Positions 15,855-24,345 of a stretch of 39,413 bases of DNA are shown in pieces (the first letter of the stretch is position 1; each line of letters begins with the position of its first letter). Source of the DNA: Limosilactobacillus sp. Its GTDB lineage: Bacteria > Bacillota > Bacilli > Lactobacillales > Lactobacillaceae. The position numbers and the translations under genes are program-made. The DNA lies in the NCBI RefSeq assembly GCF_022651205.1, contig NZ_JALCQI010000011.1, forward strand, positions 1-39,413, written 5' to 3'. The notes under the pieces are model-generated. The model had not been told where the DNA came from. It was given only the letters and a program-made list of their open reading frames with translations, and searched no databases.

Positions 15855-16892
15855 ATGAATTACTTATTGAGATTTTTTGATGAGCATCAGCCACGGCGTA
15901 TCAGGGTGATTGAAAATACATTAAGAAATCGACGGACCGTATCAACCCTCTTTTGGGCTAAGCAGTACGGGATTCTTGGTTGGACGGGAGCAGATCGATC
16001 ATTAAATCGTGAAAAATTTGACCAGTTGCTGGAAAACTTAGTGCAAGATAATTTAATTAAAATTGATTCCGATGGTCAAGCTGTATTAACCACCCCCGGG
16101 ATCCTTAAGCAAGAAGAATTAAAAAGTGAGGAATATCAGCCACAATTTCTTGACTGGTACTGGCTGGCTAATACCAATCGTGTTGAGCGTCGGTTATTAC
16201 TTGGCGTCCAAGTTGTTTCTGAATTGACATACCATAACCGTCATTATGCCCCATTAACAAATGAATATCAGGAATTGCAGTTAGTTAAGCGGTGGCTGTT
16301 TAATTGTCGCCAGAATATTATTAAACAATTGACAGATGAACTTAAAATATTTGGTAGTTCACTTGCAAATGCAGATGAGCGCCTCGCTAATTACTTCTTT
16401 TATTCGTTAATTGGTCATCAAACAGCGGGAGAAAATATTTTACAATTGAGTAAACAGTTAGGAATTTCCACTGATCAAATGCCGGTGGTTAAACAGGATG
16501 CATTGTTAGCGGTTGCCGCCTTTGCAAATAGCTATCGGGGAGGCGCATTAAACCAATTGCTAGCGGATCTTCTCACAGAAACACCATTGAGCTATAGCGC
16601 GAATCAAACCCTAATGCTATATCAGCGGGGACAGACAATTGAGCAAATTGCAAAACGACGACGAATAAAAGCAAATACAGTTCGCGAACATTTATTAGAG
16701 ACAGCAATCGTTTATCCGACAGCGATTAACTGGGATCAATTATTACCAGGGGAGATCCGTCAGCAGTTGGCTAAGCATTACCAAGGAGATGTTAGCAAAT
16801 GGCAATTTAAGCCAGAAATAGTACCAGGGGATCAAGCAGCCTTTTACTACTTTCGTCTTTATCAATTGTATCGGGAGAAACAGGATGATTAG
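15855..16892 (+). CDS. YpbB-like helix-turn-helix protein
   Basis: This 345-residue protein occupies the position of Bacillus ypbB, directly before recQ, and overlaps recQ by 8 bases. Its N-terminal half has no motif I can name. Near residues 250-290 it has a likely helix-turn-helix (LMLYQRGQTIEQIAKRRRIKANTVREHLLE in parts), which is the domain kept in this family and is similar to the helicase-associated HTH seen in RecQ-like proteins. The fixed pairing with recQ suggests a role with the helicase, but none is proven. The start is set by GGAG at 15842-15845, nine bases before ATG; an upstream in-frame start at 15840 is less likely. Confidence 0.85.
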   Translation: MNYLLRFFDEHQPRRIRVIENTLRNRRTVSTLFWAKQYGILGWTGADRSLNREKFDQLLENLVQDNLIKIDSDGQAVLTTPGILKQEELKSEEYQPQFLDWYWLANTNRVERRLLLGVQVVSELTYHNRHYAPLTNEYQELQLVKRWLFNCRQNIIKQLTDELKIFGSSLANADERLANYFFYSLIGHQTAGENILQLSKQLGISTDQMPVVKQDALLAVAAFANSYRGGALNQLLADLLTETPLSYSANQTLMLYQRGQTIEQIAKRRRIKANTVREHLLETAIVYPTAINWDQLLPGEIRQQLAKHYQGDVSKWQFKPEIVPGDQAAFYYFRLYQLYREKQDD

Positions 16893-18351
16893 TGAACAAC
16901 GGTTATTAACAGTTCTCAACGAAGAATTTGGCTTTTCTTCTTTTCGGGAAGGCCAATTAGAGACCATTAAAGCAGTTTTAAATAACCATGATACGTTAGC
17001 TGTATTGCCAACAGGTGGTGGAAAATCGCTCCTATACCAATTGCCAGGATATTTATTGCCGGGGAGCATCTTGATTGTTTCACCGCTAATTTCGTTGATG
17101 CAAGATCAGGTGGATCGTCTTCATCGCTCGGGAGAAAAACGGGTATTAATGATTAATGGTCAATTGACAGGGAAGAGTCGACGTCAGGCGTTAAGCAAAC
17201 TTTCCACATTTAAATTTATTTTCACGTCTCCAGAATCACTGGCTAATCCAGAAATTATTGGCGCATTAAAAATGATCAAGATCAGCTTGTTTGTTGTTGA
17301 TGAGGCGCACTGTATTTCACAATGGGGGCCAGATTTTCGGCCGGAATACCTTTTACTTAGTTCAGTTAGAAAACGTCTTGACTTACCAACAACCCTTTTA
17401 TTAACGGCTACAGCAACCCCAGAAGTCCGTCAAGATGTTATTCAAAAGATGGGACTTCAGGCGGAAGCAGTTACTCAGGTAATTCGTTCAGTAAATCGAT
17501 CGAATATTTGTTACGCCGTTAAGCGGTTCCTGTCTACTAATGAGAAAGAATCGTATTTGATTGAGTTAGTAAATGAGTTAGCAGGCGCGGGGATTATTTA
17601 TTTTGCGAGCCGTAAGTTAGCAACCCAATTTGCGGAAGAATTAAATGAGAAAACTAATAAAGTAGTTGCAGCTTATCATGCGGGAATTCCGTCACTAGAG
17701 CGTTACCGAATTCAGCAGCAATTTATGGATAACCAGATTCAATTGATTTGTGCAACCAGTGCTTTTGGAATGGGAATTGACAAGGGTGATATTCGATTCG
17801 TAATTCATTTTCATCAGCCTGCAAATCTTGAGAGTTATGTACAAGAAGTTGGCCGTGCCGGGCGTGATGGAAAATTAAGTTTAGCACTATTATTGTATTG
17901 CCCGGGGGATGAACAGATTCAACGAACACTAAATTACATTGATTTACCGGATAGTAATTTGCTGGATGCCGTTAGTAAGAAGCAACAGCCGGTTAATGTT
18001 CTGGGGGATAATCAAGAATTGTTTACCTTTTATCTTCAGCATGGTTATAATGGTAAAATGATTTTTAACACCTTTGAAAAGCGGCAGAAAAACATTGATA
18101 ACCATTTAAGGTGGATGGCACGTTATGTAAATAACACTAAGATTTGTCGTAGAGAAATGATATTAAATTATTTTGGCGAACAATTAAAAGAAACGCCAGC
18201 ACCATGCTGCGATGTTACAGAGCCAGAATTAATTGATAAGTTTAAACACGAGCCTCAGCAGAATTCTGAGCCTTTGCCGGGGGTGTCTGAGCTAAATTGG
18301 CAGGCACGACTCTATCAGTTATTTAATATTAACAATAATAAAGAAAACTAG
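16885..18351 (+). CDS. recQ: RecQ-type ATP-dependent DNA helicase (short form, RecS-like)
   Basis: This 488-residue superfamily 2 helicase has motif I PTGGGKSLLYQLP, motif II VVDEAHCISQWGPDFRPEY, motif III LTATAT, motif V ATSAFGMGIDKGDIRFVIHF and motif VI QEVGRAGRDG. It unwinds recombination and replication intermediates. It lacks the C-terminal winged-helix and HRDC parts of E. coli RecQ and has the size of the short Bacillus paralogue RecS. The zinc-binding region reads CRREMILNYFGE...PCCDVT, with Cys421, Cys441 and Cys442; the fourth Cys of the usual set is not at its expected place. It is co-transcribed with the YpbB-like gene. Confidence 0.94.
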   Translation: MISEQRLLTVLNEEFGFSSFREGQLETIKAVLNNHDTLAVLPTGGGKSLLYQLPGYLLPGSILIVSPLISLMQDQVDRLHRSGEKRVLMINGQLTGKSRRQALSKLSTFKFIFTSPESLANPEIIGALKMIKISLFVVDEAHCISQWGPDFRPEYLLLSSVRKRLDLPTTLLLTATATPEVRQDVIQKMGLQAEAVTQVIRSVNRSNICYAVKRFLSTNEKESYLIELVNELAGAGIIYFASRKLATQFAEELNEKTNKVVAAYHAGIPSLERYRIQQQFMDNQIQLICATSAFGMGIDKGDIRFVIHFHQPANLESYVQEVGRAGRDGKLSLALLLYCPGDEQIQRTLNYIDLPDSNLLDAVSKKQQPVNVLGDNQELFTFYLQHGYNGKMIFNTFEKRQKNIDNHLRWMARYVNNTKICRREMILNYFGEQLKETPAPCCDVTEPELIDKFKHEPQQNSEPLPGVSELNWQARLYQLFNINNNKEN

Positions 18352-18414
18352 ACATTTGACGATTATTTGCGCTACAATCAAAATGTTAATTTTAAAAGTA
18401 AAGGAGGGGCAACC

Positions 18415-18978
18415 ATGAGTGAACGACGAGAAGAAAGTCGTGAAGCAAACGATCGATTATGGGATAAGAAGTTTGCTGAAAGTGAAGATATGGGTAGCGA
18501 TGGTCACCTATCGCGGACAGAACACCGTCGTCAAAGAGAGCATAATTCGACGATTACTACTGTTCTAATTGTTTTGATTATTATATTGGCGGCCATTCCG
18601 CTTATCTACTGGGTAAACCATAAGCAAACGATGAATCATCCCGTTCGAACTGAACGATTAGCTGAGTCTCAATCTACTAAAAAAAAAGCTCATTCAAAAA
18701 AGCAACATTCGAATTCAAGCAAGCAAGAATCGCGGAAAGCATCTAGCAAGTCTAGTTCAAGCATGAGTAGTAGTTCATCTCTTAGTTCAAGTTCCACGTC
18801 CAGCTCTTCAGTTAGCCAGTCATCATCAAGTATGATTCGTTACGCCACTGTTCCCCGAAATGGGAGTTTATATCGGGTTGCCGCACAAAATGGTATCTCG
18901 GTTAATGAACTAATGCGGTTAAATGGTTTAACCCCCAATGCCCATCTAAGACCTGGGCAACAATTAAGAGTGCGATAG
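18415..18978 (+). CDS. LysM-domain membrane protein (YpbE-like)
   Basis: This 187-residue protein has a charged cytoplasmic N-terminus, one membrane segment (about residues 46-66, TTVLIVLIIILAAIPLIYW), then a Lys-rich stretch and a long Ser-rich linker (about 95-140). It ends in a LysM domain (about 141-187, PRNGSLYRVAAQNGISVNEL and LRPGQQLRVR). The LysM would bind peptidoglycan outside the cell. Architecture and position between recQ and cmk match Bacillus YpbE. AAAGGAGG at 18401-18408 favours the ATG at 18415 over an upstream in-frame start at 18367. TTGACG at 18356 suggests its own promoter, though the -10 (CAAAAT, 18379) is poor. Confidence 0.88.
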   Translation: MSERREESREANDRLWDKKFAESEDMGSDGHLSRTEHRRQREHNSTITTVLIVLIIILAAIPLIYWVNHKQTMNHPVRTERLAESQSTKKKAHSKKQHSNSSKQESRKASSKSSSSMSSSSSLSSSSTSSSSVSQSSSSMIRYATVPRNGSLYRVAAQNGISVNELMRLNGLTPNAHLRPGQQLRVR

Positions 18979-18991
18979 GAGAGAGAATTAA

Positions 18992-19678
18992 ATGTCAATG
19001 GGATTACAAGTTGCAATTGATGGGCCTGCTTCAGCGGGAAAAAGTACCGTTGCAAAACGAGTTGCCAAGAAGTTTGGTTATGTTTATTGTGACACGGGAG
19101 CAATGTACCGTGCAGTAACTTTAGCAGCGCTCCAACAGGGCCTTTCAATGACCGATACAGATAGGATTGCAGCATTAGCAAAACAAATTAAGATTACTTT
19201 TCAACCCGCAGAACCAGAACAACGGGTGTTCATTAATAGCCAAGAAGTAACGCGAGATATTCGGTTGCCTAAGGTGGCAAAAAATGTTTCGGCCGTTGCT
19301 GCGATTCCTGGTGTTCGTCAGGAAATGACTAATCAACAGCGAGAGATTGCCGCTAATGGTGGGATTGTAATGGATGGACGTGATATTGGAACCACTGTTC
19401 TGCCTAATGCCCCCGTTAAGATCTTTATGGTTGCAACTGCTTATGAACGGGCTCGACGACGTTATTTAGAAAACAGGCAAAAGGGAATTGCAACTAGTAG
19501 TTTAGAAGAGCTTCAAAAAGCAATTGAACTGCGTGACAAAAAGGATTCAACGCGGAAAGTTTCACCGTTAACTCAGGCGAGTGATGCGGTTCGATTAGAT
19601 ACCACCAATTTGACCATTGATGAGGTCGTTGAGCAAATTAGTCAAATAATTAAAAAAACTGAAAAACATTTAGCATAA
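18992..19678 (+). CDS. cmk: Cytidylate kinase
   Basis: This 228-residue enzyme transfers phosphate from ATP to CMP or dCMP, recycling pyrimidine nucleotides from RNA decay and lipid synthesis. The P-loop is GPASAGKSTVAK at residues 10-21. DTGAMYRAVTLAAL follows (about 35-48), then VMDGRDIGTTVLP and the lid segment RARRRYLENRQKG. Length equals the family norm. The start is preceded by AGGAGAGAG directly after ypbE. The neighbour rpsA follows in the usual cmk-rpsA pair, although a weak -10 lies between them. Confidence 0.97.
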   Translation: MSMGLQVAIDGPASAGKSTVAKRVAKKFGYVYCDTGAMYRAVTLAALQQGLSMTDTDRIAALAKQIKITFQPAEPEQRVFINSQEVTRDIRLPKVAKNVSAVAAIPGVRQEMTNQQREIAANGGIVMDGRDIGTTVLPNAPVKIFMVATAYERARRRYLENRQKGIATSSLEELQKAIELRDKKDSTRKVSPLTQASDAVRLDTTNLTIDEVVEQISQIIKKTEKHLA

Positions 19679-19750
19679 TTACTGGAAATATCACACTCTT
19701 TCTAGTAAAATGGTTTTTAGAGTTGATTGTCGCAAGGAGGATTTTTTTTA

Positions 19751-20989
19751 ATGGCTGAAAACAACGAAAACAAAAACGATATGTTAGAAGCTCTTGATAG
19801 CATTGAAACTGTAAAAGTCGGTGATGTTGTTAAGGGTGAAGTATTGGCAATTGATGATGATCGCCAAGCTATCGTTGGTATTAAAGATGCAGGGGTTGAA
19901 GGTGTCGTCCCTGCTAAGGAATTATCAACCAAGCCAGTTGAAGACATCAATGATGCAGTTAAAGTCGGTGACGAACTTGACTTAGTAGTTATTTCCAAGA
20001 TCGGTAACGATAAGGAGAATGGTAGCTACTTACTTTCACACCGTCGTCTTGAAGCTCGTAAAGTTTGGGATGACATCCAAAAGAAGTTCGATGCTGGTGA
20101 ACACATTACAGCTAAGGTTACTCAAGCTGTTAAGGGTGGCTTAGTAGTTGATGCCGGAGTACGTGGCTTCGTCCCTGCTTCAATGATTACTGATCACTAC
20201 GTAGAAGACTTGAACCAATTTAAGGGTCAAGAACTTGAATTTAAGATTATTGAAATCGAACCTAGTGAAAACCGTCTTATCCTTTCTCACAAGGAAATTG
20301 TTCAAGCTCAACACGAAGAGGCTGCTAAGGAAGTCTTTGCTAAGCTTCAACCAGGTGATGTTGTCGAAGGTAAGGTTGCACGGATGACTAACTTCGGTGC
20401 TTTCATTGACCTCGGTGGTGTTGATGGTTTAGTTCACGTTTCTGAAATTTCTTACGATCATGTTGACAAGCCTTCAGATGTATTGGAAGCAGGTCAAGAT
20501 GTTAAGGTTAAGGTATTGAGTGTTGATCCTGATCGTGAACGGATTTCACTTTCAATCAAGCAAACATTACCTGGACCATGGGATGATATTGAAGAAAAGG
20601 CTCCAGAAGGTAGTGTCCTTACTGGTACTGTTAAACGGTTAACCAGCTTTGGTGCCTTTGTTGAAGTCTTCCCAGGTGTTGAAGGTTTGGTACACATTTC
20701 CCAAATCTCTCATAAGCACATCGCTACTCCAGCTGATGTTTTGAAGCCTGGTCAAGAAGTTAAGGTTAAGGTTCTGAATGTAGATCCAGAACGTCAACGT
20801 CTTGGTTTATCCATGAAGGCTCTCGAAGAACGTCCAAAGGATGAAGATAACAACAACGGTAACGAAAACCGTGGTCGTCGTCGTCCTCGTCGTAACAATA
20901 ACCGTAACTTCATGAACAACGCCCCTGAAGAAGAAAGTGGCTTCTCTATGGGTGATTTAATTGGTGATCAATTAAAGGGCTTGAAGTAA
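19751..20989 (+). CDS. rpsA: 30S ribosomal protein S1 homologue
   Basis: This 412-residue protein has four S1 OB-fold repeats, at about 20-87, 105-171, 192-260 and 277-345. E. coli S1 has six; four is normal for Bacillota, where the protein aids translation but the ribosome-binding role is less strict. The repeats contain the usual GxVxxxxxFGAFVxL pattern (MTNFGAFIDLGGVDGLVHVS, LTSFGAFVEVFPGVEGLVHI). An Arg/Asn-rich tail follows (GRRRPRRNNNRN). AAGGAGG at 19734-19740 stands ten bases before the ATG at 19751, which decides the start over a TTG at 19727. The codon choice is that of a highly expressed gene. Confidence 0.95.
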   Translation: MAENNENKNDMLEALDSIETVKVGDVVKGEVLAIDDDRQAIVGIKDAGVEGVVPAKELSTKPVEDINDAVKVGDELDLVVISKIGNDKENGSYLLSHRRLEARKVWDDIQKKFDAGEHITAKVTQAVKGGLVVDAGVRGFVPASMITDHYVEDLNQFKGQELEFKIIEIEPSENRLILSHKEIVQAQHEEAAKEVFAKLQPGDVVEGKVARMTNFGAFIDLGGVDGLVHVSEISYDHVDKPSDVLEAGQDVKVKVLSVDPDRERISLSIKQTLPGPWDDIEEKAPEGSVLTGTVKRLTSFGAFVEVFPGVEGLVHISQISHKHIATPADVLKPGQEVKVKVLNVDPERQRLGLSMKALEERPKDEDNNNGNENRGRRRPRRNNNRNFMNNAPEEESGFSMGDLIGDQLKGLK

Positions 20990-21016
20990 TTAGGAACCAC
21001 AAATTAATTTAGAAAG

Positions 21017-21047
21017 GGGTATGACATTCTGTCATACTCTTTTTATT
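21017..21047 (+). terminator. Rho-independent terminator after rpsA
   Basis: GTATGACA pairs perfectly with TGTCATAC around a TTC loop (21019-21037). The helix is extended by a G-C and a G-U pair, and TCTTTTTATTT follows. Confidence 0.92.
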
Positions 21048-21075
21048 TCGTAAAAGAAAAGGAGGGTGCAAATAA

Positions 21076-22389
21076 ATGGCAAATCCAGTTGTTGCAATTG
21101 TTGGTCGGCCCAATGTTGGAAAGTCGACCCTGTTTAATCGGATTGCGGGAGAACGGATTTCGATTGTCGAAGATACTCCTGGTGTTACTCGAGACCGAAT
21201 TTATGCTCATGCTGAATGGCTCGGGAAGAATTTTAATTTAATCGATACTGGGGGAATTGAAATCTCAGACCAACCCTTGCTTACCCAGATTCGGCAGCAG
21301 GCTGAAGTTGCAATTGATGAAGCAGATGTTATTGTCCTTGTTGTTGACATTTTGAATGGTGTCACTGACGCAGATGAACAGGTTGCAAAACTTCTATATC
21401 GTTCAGATAAGCCAGTAATTTTGGCCGTTAATAAGGTTGACAATCCAGAACGACGAAGTGATATTTATGATTTCTACTCGTTGGGATTAGGGGAACCTTA
21501 CGCTGTTTCTGGTGTTCATGGTGTTGGTGTTGGTGACCTTCTTGATGCTGTTATCATTAATTTCCCTGAGACAGCTGATAATGAAGATGATGGAACCATT
21601 CACTTTAGTTTAATTGGTCGACCAAATGTTGGTAAATCATCATTAGTTAATGCTCTTCTTGGAGAGAACCGTGTGATTGTATCAAATGTTGCGGGAACAA
21701 CTAGGGATGCGATTAATACTCGTTTTACTGCAAAAGATGGTCGCGAATTTACGATGATTGATACGGCAGGTATTCGTAAAAAAGGTAAAATTTACGAAAA
21801 TACTGAGCGCTATTCACTGATGCGGTCAATGCGGGCTATTGATGATAGCGATGTTGTTCTTGTTGTCCTAAATGCTGAAGAAGGCATTAGGGAGCTTGAT
21901 AAGCATATTGCGGGATATGCCCATGAGGCTGGTTGTGGTGTCATTATTGTCGTTAATAAGTGGGATACGATTAAGAACAAGGATCATCGGACAATGACTG
22001 ATTTTACGACCTTGATCCGTAATGAATTCCAATACTTGAGCTATGCACCAATTGTCTTTGTTTCAGCGAAAACAAAACAACGGTTAAACCAATTGCCAGG
22101 GCTGATTGAAGATGTTTATGATCACAGTCAACGGCGAATCCAGTCTTCAGTATTGAATGATGTCTTAATGGATGCTCTTGCTGCTAACCCGACACCAACC
22201 CAAAATGGTCGCCGGTTAAGGGTGTACTACGGAACTCAGGTAGCTATTCAGCCGCCAACATTTGTGATTTTCGTTAACGATCCAGAACTAATGCACTTCT
22301 CTTATCAGCGTTATTTGGAGAACCAAATCAGGAAGGCATTTGACTTTACCGGGACGCCGATTCATATTATTAAGCGAAAGCGGCAGTAA
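21076..22389 (+). CDS. der: Ribosome biogenesis GTPase Der (EngA)
   Basis: This 437-residue protein has two tandem GTPase domains and a C-terminal KH-like domain, the layout unique to Der. Domain 1 carries [12 protein letters not shown] near residue 9, DTGG and NKVD; domain 2 carries [12 protein letters not shown] near residue 180, DTAGIRKKG and NKWD. Der acts late in 50S subunit assembly. It starts after AAGGAGG (21059-21065) beyond the rpsA terminator, and I see no strong promoter in the short gap, so partial read-through from rpsA is likely. The segment downstream leads to the hup promoter. Confidence 0.97.
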   Translation: MANPVVAIVGRPNVGKSTLFNRIAGERISIVEDTPGVTRDRIYAHAEWLGKNFNLIDTGGIEISDQPLLTQIRQQAEVAIDEADVIVLVVDILNGVTDADEQVAKLLYRSDKPVILAVNKVDNPERRSDIYDFYSLGLGEPYAVSGVHGVGVGDLLDAVIINFPETADNEDDGTIHFSLIGRPNVGKSSLVNALLGENRVIVSNVAGTTRDAINTRFTAKDGREFTMIDTAGIRKKGKIYENTERYSLMRSMRAIDDSDVVLVVLNAEEGIRELDKHIAGYAHEAGCGVIIVVNKWDTIKNKDHRTMTDFTTLIRNEFQYLSYAPIVFVSAKTKQRLNQLPGLIEDVYDHSQRRIQSSVLNDVLMDALAANPTPTQNGRRLRVYYGTQVAIQPPTFVIFVNDPELMHFSYQRYLENQIRKAFDFTGTPIHIIKRKRQ

Positions 22390-22445
22390 AATGTTCTGTT
22401 TAGTTGAAAATTTCCAAAAAAAGGGTGAAAAAGCTTCTAAACCGC

Positions 22446-22474
22446 TTGTCATCAAGGTTTCACTATGCTAATCT
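22446..22474 (+). promoter_or_regulatory. Promoter of hup
   Basis: TTGTCA (22446-22451), a 17-base spacer ending in the TGC extension, and TAATCT (22469-22474). It would give a leader of about 110 bases before hup. Confidence 0.65.
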
Positions 22475-22487
22475 TAACAATGAAATT

Positions 22488-22568
22488 ATACGAATTCTTC
22501 GTATGTTTCGTTAATTTTGGACCACTCAAAATTAACATTCATTCATTGATGTAATCAATTTTGGTTAC
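22488..22568 (+). promoter_or_regulatory. Structured 5' leader of hup
   Basis: Three hairpins follow each other. ATACGAA/TTCGTAT (22488-22504) has a TTC loop. GTTAATTTTG/CAAAATTAAC (22510-22536) is a perfect 10 bp helix with loop GACCACT. GTAATC/GGTTAC (22551-22568) has one G-U. CAAAATT at 22527-22533 could instead pair with AATTTTG at 22557-22563, so the second and third hairpins can be exchanged for another fold. None has a T tract. Confidence 0.55.
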
Positions 22569-22592
22569 GTTAAATGTTGGAGGTGAAATTCA

Positions 22593-22868
22593 ATGGCTAA
22601 CAAAGCGGAATTAGTAAGTAATGTTGCAACTGCAACTGGTTTAACTAAGAAGGATGCTACTGCTGCTGTTGATGCAGTATTTAGTTCAATCCAAGCATCA
22701 TTAGCTAAGGGTGAAAAGGTTCAATTGATCGGTTTCGGTAACTTCGAAGTACGTCAACGTGCTGCTCGTAAGGGTCGTAACCCACAAACTGGTCAAGAAA
22801 TCCAAATCCCTGCAAGCAAGGTACCAGCATTTAAGCCTGGTAAAGCTTTAAAGGATGCTGTTAAGTAA
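22593..22868 (+). CDS. hup: DNA-binding protein HU
   Basis: This 91-residue protein is HU, the abundant nucleoid protein that bends and compacts DNA as a dimer. The sequence [20 protein letters not shown] begins the dimerisation helices, [21 protein letters not shown] (residues 49-69) is the hallmark segment with the DNA-contacting arm, and [20 protein letters not shown] closes the domain. The start follows TTGGAGGTG at 22576-22584. It has its own promoter, a structured leader of about 110 bases and a terminator, so it is a single-gene unit. The codon use (GGT, CGT, CCA, AAG) indicates very high expression. Confidence 0.98.
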   Translation: MANKAELVSNVATATGLTKKDATAAVDAVFSSIQASLAKGEKVQLIGFGNFEVRQRAARKGRNPQTGQEIQIPASKVPAFKPGKALKDAVK

Positions 22869-22893
22869 TTTTAAATTACTTGATAATAATTGA

Positions 22894-22924
22894 GGACTGT
22901 GACTTATTGTCATGGCCCTTTTTT
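22894..22924 (+). terminator. Rho-independent terminator after hup
   Basis: GGACTGTGAC pairs with GTCATGGCCC (two G-U pairs, one mismatch) around TTATT (22894-22918). Six T follow. Confidence 0.85.
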
Positions 22925-22956
22925 AATTCGATTAATAACCGTTTTGAAAATAACTA

Positions 22957-22965
22957 TGCTAAGAT
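22957..22965 (+). promoter_or_regulatory. Extended -10 promoter of the TPR gene
   Basis: TGCTAAGAT is an extended -10 box, 35 bases before the start of the TPR protein. No good -35 box is visible at the right distance. Confidence 0.5.
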
Positions 22966-23000
22966 AATTAATGTGATGGGGATAGTAGAGGAGGAAAATA

Positions 23001-24266
23001 ATGACTTATTCTGAAAAAATGTTAGAACAGATCCAAGCTGGACAAGTGCCAGCTGCACAGCAATCCTTCACTGAAGCCCTGGCTAAGGACAGTGATGATA
23101 TGGTCTTTAGTTTAGCAGAGGAACTATACGGAATGGGATTCTTGCACCAAGCGCGGCAGGCTTATCTTCATTTATTAGCTAAATACCCTAATGAAGATGA
23201 ACTACGGGTTAATTTAGCGGAAATTGCGGTTAGTGAGGGCCATAATGATGAAGCTTTATCATATTTAGCCCAAGTACATCCTGATTCCGATGCGTATCTG
23301 CAGTCGTTACTCGTGGCAGCTGATTTATATCAGACCGAAAACGAGTATGAGGTTACTGAAGAGAAGTTGAAGGAAGCATATCGGATTGCTCCCGACGAGC
23401 CAGCAGTTCAATTTGCCCTTGGTGAATTCTACTTTATGACTAGTCGGTTTGATGAAGCTATTCAATATTATTTTGAGTTAATCCGAAACGGTTATACAGA
23501 ATTTGCAAAGGTTAACATTGCCGGTCGCTTAGGGATTAGTTATGCCCAAAGTGGTCAATTTAAGCAGGCACTTGGTTACCTAAACCAGGTTAGTCCAGAG
23601 TACCGAACAAGTGATATTCGTTTTCAAACCGGCCTCACAGAATTAGAGTTAGGAAAAACAACTGATGCAATTAAGTCATTCAATGATTTAATCAAAGATG
23701 ATTCGCAATATGCTTCTGTTTATCTTGAACTGGCAAAAGCATATGTTAAGGAAAATAAGTATCAGCAAGCCCTGAAAACTCTTCAAGAAGGGTTAGCTGT
23801 CGATCAGTACAACGCGCGCTTATATGCACAAGCGGCTGATGTAACCAGCCACTTAGGAAATAATAAGTTGATGGATGAGTATCTGAAGAAAGCCCATGAA
23901 TTGGATCCTGACAACTTAACAATTACCTTGGAGTATAGTAACTTCCTTTTACATACGCATAATGACGAAGCTAACGTGAAACTTTTAGAGCCGTTGATTG
24001 AAGAAGACGAGGTCGATCCACAGATTTATTGGAACCTTGCTCGTTCATACCAACGACTTGAAAACCTCGCTCTTGCGGATAAGTACTATCGAGAGGCAGC
24101 TGTTTCATATAGCGAGAACCCAACCTTCCTTAAAGAATTAGTCAACTTCTACCGTGAGTCCGGCGATCCTGAACAAATGGTGGATGAACTAAAGCATTAT
24201 CTTAAACTTGTTCCAACAGATGATGAGATGCAAGAGTTATTGGAACAGTACGAAGAAGATTATTAA
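23001..24266 (+). CDS. Tetratricopeptide repeat protein (YpiA-like)
   Basis: This 421-residue protein is made almost wholly of TPR units, about ten helix pairs. Clear copies include AVQFALGEFYFMTSRFDEAIQYYFELI (in parts near 135-160), RLGISYAQSGQFKQALGYLNQV, VYLELAKAYVKENKYQQALKTLQEGL and IYWNLARSYQRLENLALADKYYREA. There is no signal peptide or membrane segment, so it is a cytoplasmic scaffold. Length and composition fit Bacillus YpiA, whose role is unknown. It has its own promoter and starts after GGAGG. It converges on the integrase-like gene through a shared hairpin. Confidence 0.88.
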   Translation: MTYSEKMLEQIQAGQVPAAQQSFTEALAKDSDDMVFSLAEELYGMGFLHQARQAYLHLLAKYPNEDELRVNLAEIAVSEGHNDEALSYLAQVHPDSDAYLQSLLVAADLYQTENEYEVTEEKLKEAYRIAPDEPAVQFALGEFYFMTSRFDEAIQYYFELIRNGYTEFAKVNIAGRLGISYAQSGQFKQALGYLNQVSPEYRTSDIRFQTGLTELELGKTTDAIKSFNDLIKDDSQYASVYLELAKAYVKENKYQQALKTLQEGLAVDQYNARLYAQAADVTSHLGNNKLMDEYLKKAHELDPDNLTITLEYSNFLLHTHNDEANVKLLEPLIEEDEVDPQIYWNLARSYQRLENLALADKYYREAAVSYSENPTFLKELVNFYRESGDPEQMVDELKHYLKLVPTDDEMQELLEQYEEDY

Positions 24267-24276
24267 AAGAGAAAAC

Positions 24277-24345
24277 AATAAAGTCCCTTAACTTTCGATC
24301 CAAATGACAGAAATGCCAGTAGTCGAAATGCTAAGGGACTTTATT
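24277..24345. terminator. Bidirectional terminator
   Basis: AATAAAGTCCCTTA (24277-24290) and TAAGGGACTTTATT (24332-24345) are perfectly complementary over 14 bp, and TTTCGA pairs with TCGAAA further in (24293-24298 and 24323-24328). The right arm contains the stop codon of the - strand gene. A/T-rich flanks on both sides suit two-way termination. Confidence 0.82.

Noticed and set aside
16743-17069. 108-residue open frame on the - strand across the ypbB-recQ junction
   Set aside because: It lies opposite two well-supported genes and has no start signal or domain.
18740-18840. Ser-codon-rich repeats in the YpbE-like gene as a possible CRISPR or satellite
   Set aside because: They are AGT/TCA/AGC codons of a low-complexity Ser linker, without regular spacers.
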